From positions 1-17,606 of the forward strand of contig JALKBU010001052.1 of NCBI GenBank assembly GCA_023091735.1: a stretch of DNA of 17,606 nt, written 5' to 3'. This DNA is from Trichomonas tenax (Eukaryota > Parabasalia > Trichomonadida > Trichomonadidae). Both the position numbers and the translations under genes were made by a program. Positions 15,530 through 17,606 of this stretch are shown here, in pieces (within the stretch, counting starts at the first letter, position 1; every line of letters begins with the position of its first letter). The notes below the pieces were generated by a model. That model was not told where the DNA came from and did not search any database. It was given only the letters and a program-made list of their open reading frames with translations.

Positions 15530-16519
15530 ATGCTTCTAACTCTTCAATTTTTACTAAAAAGCTCTTATGATGAACTCTTTCAAGGAAATTATGAAATAAC
15601 GACAATAACTGTTAAAAATCAATCTACAGTTGGTTTACGTTTTACCGCCGGGAATCACTACGTCGTTAACTCAAAATTCGAAAGTATAACAAATCATGGA
15701 ATACTATTCGAAACTTCATCTGATTCCAGCAAACTGCTTTGTGAGTATTGTTATTTTTCCGACATTGTACAAAATCTAAGAAATGGGTCTGCAATTAGAT
15801 TCCATGGAGGAGAAATAATCATCAATCATGTTTGTGGGATGAGTTGTGATACACATAATTATTTGGGTACTTTTTCGCATGTCGAACATAGTAATTCTAA
15901 TGTTGTTAAAAATATTTTATATTTTTCCAGTATTTCTATGTGTGGATCAGAAAGTAGCGATGGCATTGCATGTTTCTTTGTTTATGGATACACTTTTGTG
16001 AAGAATTCAAATTTCTCACAATGCAAAGGTCAATATTTCAGTTCTGTTGATTTCTGTTATCAAAACAAACCATCATTTCTTGAATACTCATCAATAGCAA
16101 ATGGAACAGCTTCTCAATATTGTATTGTTGGAATTGAACGTAGCCAATTCACAGCAAAAATAAATTTTTGTAACTTTTTCGGAAACAACGGAAATCGTTT
16201 GTTTAATATATATGAAGCGATAGCAGAAATCGAAAATTGCTCTATCATCGAAAATAGATTAAATTATTTCTTTTGGCTATATCAATCAACACTTACAGTT
16301 ATTCATTGTTATTTCAGCAATAATCGAAATCTTGTTGAAACAGCAACAATTCATGTTTTAGGTTCACTCATCACTTCAAATATGAATACCGTAATGTTTA
16401 ATATCGATTTTCAAAATTTTGGTTTTGATCTATGTAAACCAACACAAATTAAGATTGAAAGATTGAAATGCAGCAATTGCCTCTGCAATATTTATAGATT
16501 GAGATTTAAACATCGTTGA
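15530..16519 (+). CDS. right-handed beta-helix, Pmp/surface-type protein
   Basis: This 329-residue protein starts with a short hydrophobic segment (MLLTLQFLLKSS), a possible minimal signal peptide. It is followed by SYDELFQGNYEI and irregular repeats of about 25-30 residues rich in Asn, Ser, Cys and aromatic residues: CEYCYFSDI (~72), KNSNFSQCKG (~158), INFCNFFGNNGN (~205), IENCSIIENRLNYFF (~227) and VIHCYFSNNRN (~253). The pattern C/N-x-F-x-x-N is typical of parallel beta-helix coils, as in the large trichomonad families of polymorphic-membrane-protein-like surface proteins. Relatives usually carry a membrane anchor and short tail at the C-terminus; none is present here, so the protein is either secreted or truncated at 3'. 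ATTTCC lies 2 nt before the ATG. It may contribute to the cell surface; role unproven. Confidence 0.7.
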   Translation: MLLTLQFLLKSSYDELFQGNYEITTITVKNQSTVGLRFTAGNHYVVNSKFESITNHGILFETSSDSSKLLCEYCYFSDIVQNLRNGSAIRFHGGEIIINHVCGMSCDTHNYLGTFSHVEHSNSNVVKNILYFSSISMCGSESSDGIACFFVYGYTFVKNSNFSQCKGQYFSSVDFCYQNKPSFLEYSSIANGTASQYCIVGIERSQFTAKINFCNFFGNNGNRLFNIYEAIAEIENCSIIENRLNYFFWLYQSTLTVIHCYFSNNRNLVETATIHVLGSLITSNMNTVMFNIDFQNFGFDLCKPTQIKIERLKCSNCLCNIYRLRFKHR

Positions 16520-17304
16520 TCTGATTTCAATACATCTATTTAGATTGTTTGTATTCAGTTAATTGAATATTATTAATAAATATATCAATAGCAAATATCC
16601 GAAATTTTTCAACGAACAATTCTGCAAACAATGAAATGGATGATGATAATGGCTTTCTAACACATTATCATTTTTATCTTAAAATACAACTAGAATGCCG
16701 TGCACAAACAATGACTCATGTGCACATATGTGTATTAAAATGAAAGCATGTTGTTACAAATTTTGAAATTCATGCAACTTCAAGAATTCAAACGAAATCC
16801 AATGAAATACACATATTCAACATGCTTTAGTACAATTGTAGCTAATAGCTTCTGATTTCAGATAACTTTTACTAAAAAGTTGGAGGAAACCAAATTTTCA
16901 ATTTGATGTGTTCTTCGAATTATATAAGTTATAACATGTGAACACTATAGAGTATTGAGTTTATATATCAATGGTATATGTAAAAATGTATATTGCTTTT
17001 GTTCCAGACTAGAGATAGCGTTTTATAACACATATAAATCTGATACTTTGAAGCCTGTCAATAATACAAATGCATTTGGTTTTATATTATTTTGATGTTA
17101 CTCTGGATCTAATTTCTCTTTTTCAAAATGAAAGCAATAAAAATATTCGAAAACTCTGAAACAAGAATCAGATAAAATTCGTTTGAGACAACAAACACAA
17201 AAGACATTTGTGATTGTTTTTAAACTACCTTACATATTTTTGCACAGCAATGATTACCATTCATTGAATCATATCAAGCATTGTTGTGAATGTAGTTAGT
17301 AAGG
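16520..17304. other. AT-rich spacer, no feature seen
   Basis: I find no open frame with coding character, no RNA-like structure and no repeat here. It contains the 3' region of the beta-helix gene. Any lost C-terminal membrane anchor of that gene is not visible in other frames. Confidence 0.4.
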
Positions 17305-17350
17305 AGAAATTCGCACTAGCTACGACTTCGCCGAGCTACTGCAAATTTCT
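17305..17350. repeat. 46-bp imperfect palindrome (hairpin)
   Basis: AGAAATTCGCACTAGCT (17305-17321) and AGCTACTGCAAATTTCT (17334-17350) pair at 15 of 17 positions around a 12-nt loop, ACGACTTCGCCG. It is GC-rich relative to its surroundings. It could be a small structured RNA, a foldback element or a protein-binding palindrome. Confidence 0.6.
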
Positions 17351-17501
17351 AAATGTGACACCTTTACACGACAAATTCATGATAAAATTAATTTTACACG
17401 TCAATTATAAAACAAACGTTATAAACAAATTTTAAAACTCCTGACTTTATAAAATCTAATCTGTTTTTAAAATAATTTATTTTTTATTTCCTAAGTAAAG
17501 A

Positions 17502-17606
17502 ATGAGTCAGTACATTTTTTATAAAACATTCCCCGAACGTTTACAGAAGTTATTCATGAATGATGCAAAGCTGAGAAATACAAATTATGGAAAAAGTCAC
17601 TTTTGG
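17502..17606 (+). CDS. 5' part of a gene cut by the window edge
   Basis: An ATG opens 35 uninterrupted codons to the last base of the window: MSQYIFYKTFPERLQKLFMN, then DAKLRNTNYGKSHFW. Composition is protein-like and the start context (TTATTTCC, 10 nt upstream) resembles that of PACRG. Too little is present to name a family. The partner sequence lies to the right of this window. Confidence 0.5.
   Translation, partial: MSQYIFYKTFPERLQKLFMNDAKLRNTNYGKSHFW

Noticed and set aside
15310..15570. Plus-strand 86-codon frame before the beta-helix gene
   Set aside because: Overlaps the start of the beta-helix gene in another frame; residue composition is unlike a folded protein and it has no Inr.
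16655..16670. TCTAACACATTA as a trichomonad intron 3' splice/branch motif
   Set aside because: It lacks the terminal AG of the known ACTAACACACAG consensus, and no GTATGT-type 5' site with flanking exons was seen.

Overview
The window looks like nuclear DNA of a parabasalid (trichomonad) protist. Four things point there: an ankyrin/DUF3447-type protein of the kind expanded in trichomonads, a beta-helix surface-type protein, intron-free genes in very AT-rich DNA, and two Trichomonas-style initiator (Inr) elements TCA+1Y(T/A) only about 10 nt upstream of an ATG. Stop codons embedded in TAAA (ankyrin and PACRG genes) fit the short UAAA polyadenylation signal known from Trichomonas. The genus cannot be fixed from sequence alone. 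No complete ordinary tRNA, rRNA or CRISPR array was seen.

Layout. At the left edge there may be the 3' end of an unidentified gene. An ankyrin/DUF3447 gene (minus) and a PACRG gene (plus) are divergently transcribed from a 298-bp spacer that carries a duplicated promoter segment. A 2.4-kb gene-poor stretch follows, with a tRNA-like, probably Pol III-type candidate RNA and a stop-containing coding relic. Next come two minus-strand genes: a MoxR/Mg-chelatase-like AAA+ protein that has lost its ATPase motifs, and a compact BET protein (one bromodomain plus an ET/NET domain). From 7.5 to 9.7 kb is a repeat zone. It holds two inverted copies of a protein-coding repeat, one of them split by a 1.29-kb DNA transposon with terminal inverted repeats and an 8-bp target duplication. 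After more relics come a small PX-domain gene (plus), a 23-codon ribosomal protein eL41 gene (minus) and an LRR gene (minus). A further relic-rich 2.2 kb leads to a beta-helix surface-type protein (plus). At the right edge a 46-bp hairpin precedes the first 35 codons of a gene that runs off the window.

Functional links. PACRG is an axonemal doublet-microtubule protein, the BET protein is a chromatin reader, eL41 is ribosomal, and PX and beta-helix proteins suggest membrane and surface roles. There is no operon logic. What ties some genes together is promoter wording: a 20-nt word is shared exactly by the ankyrin/PACRG spacer and the LRR promoter, and TTTGACAC(N)GTAAAG is shared by the BET and LRR promoters.
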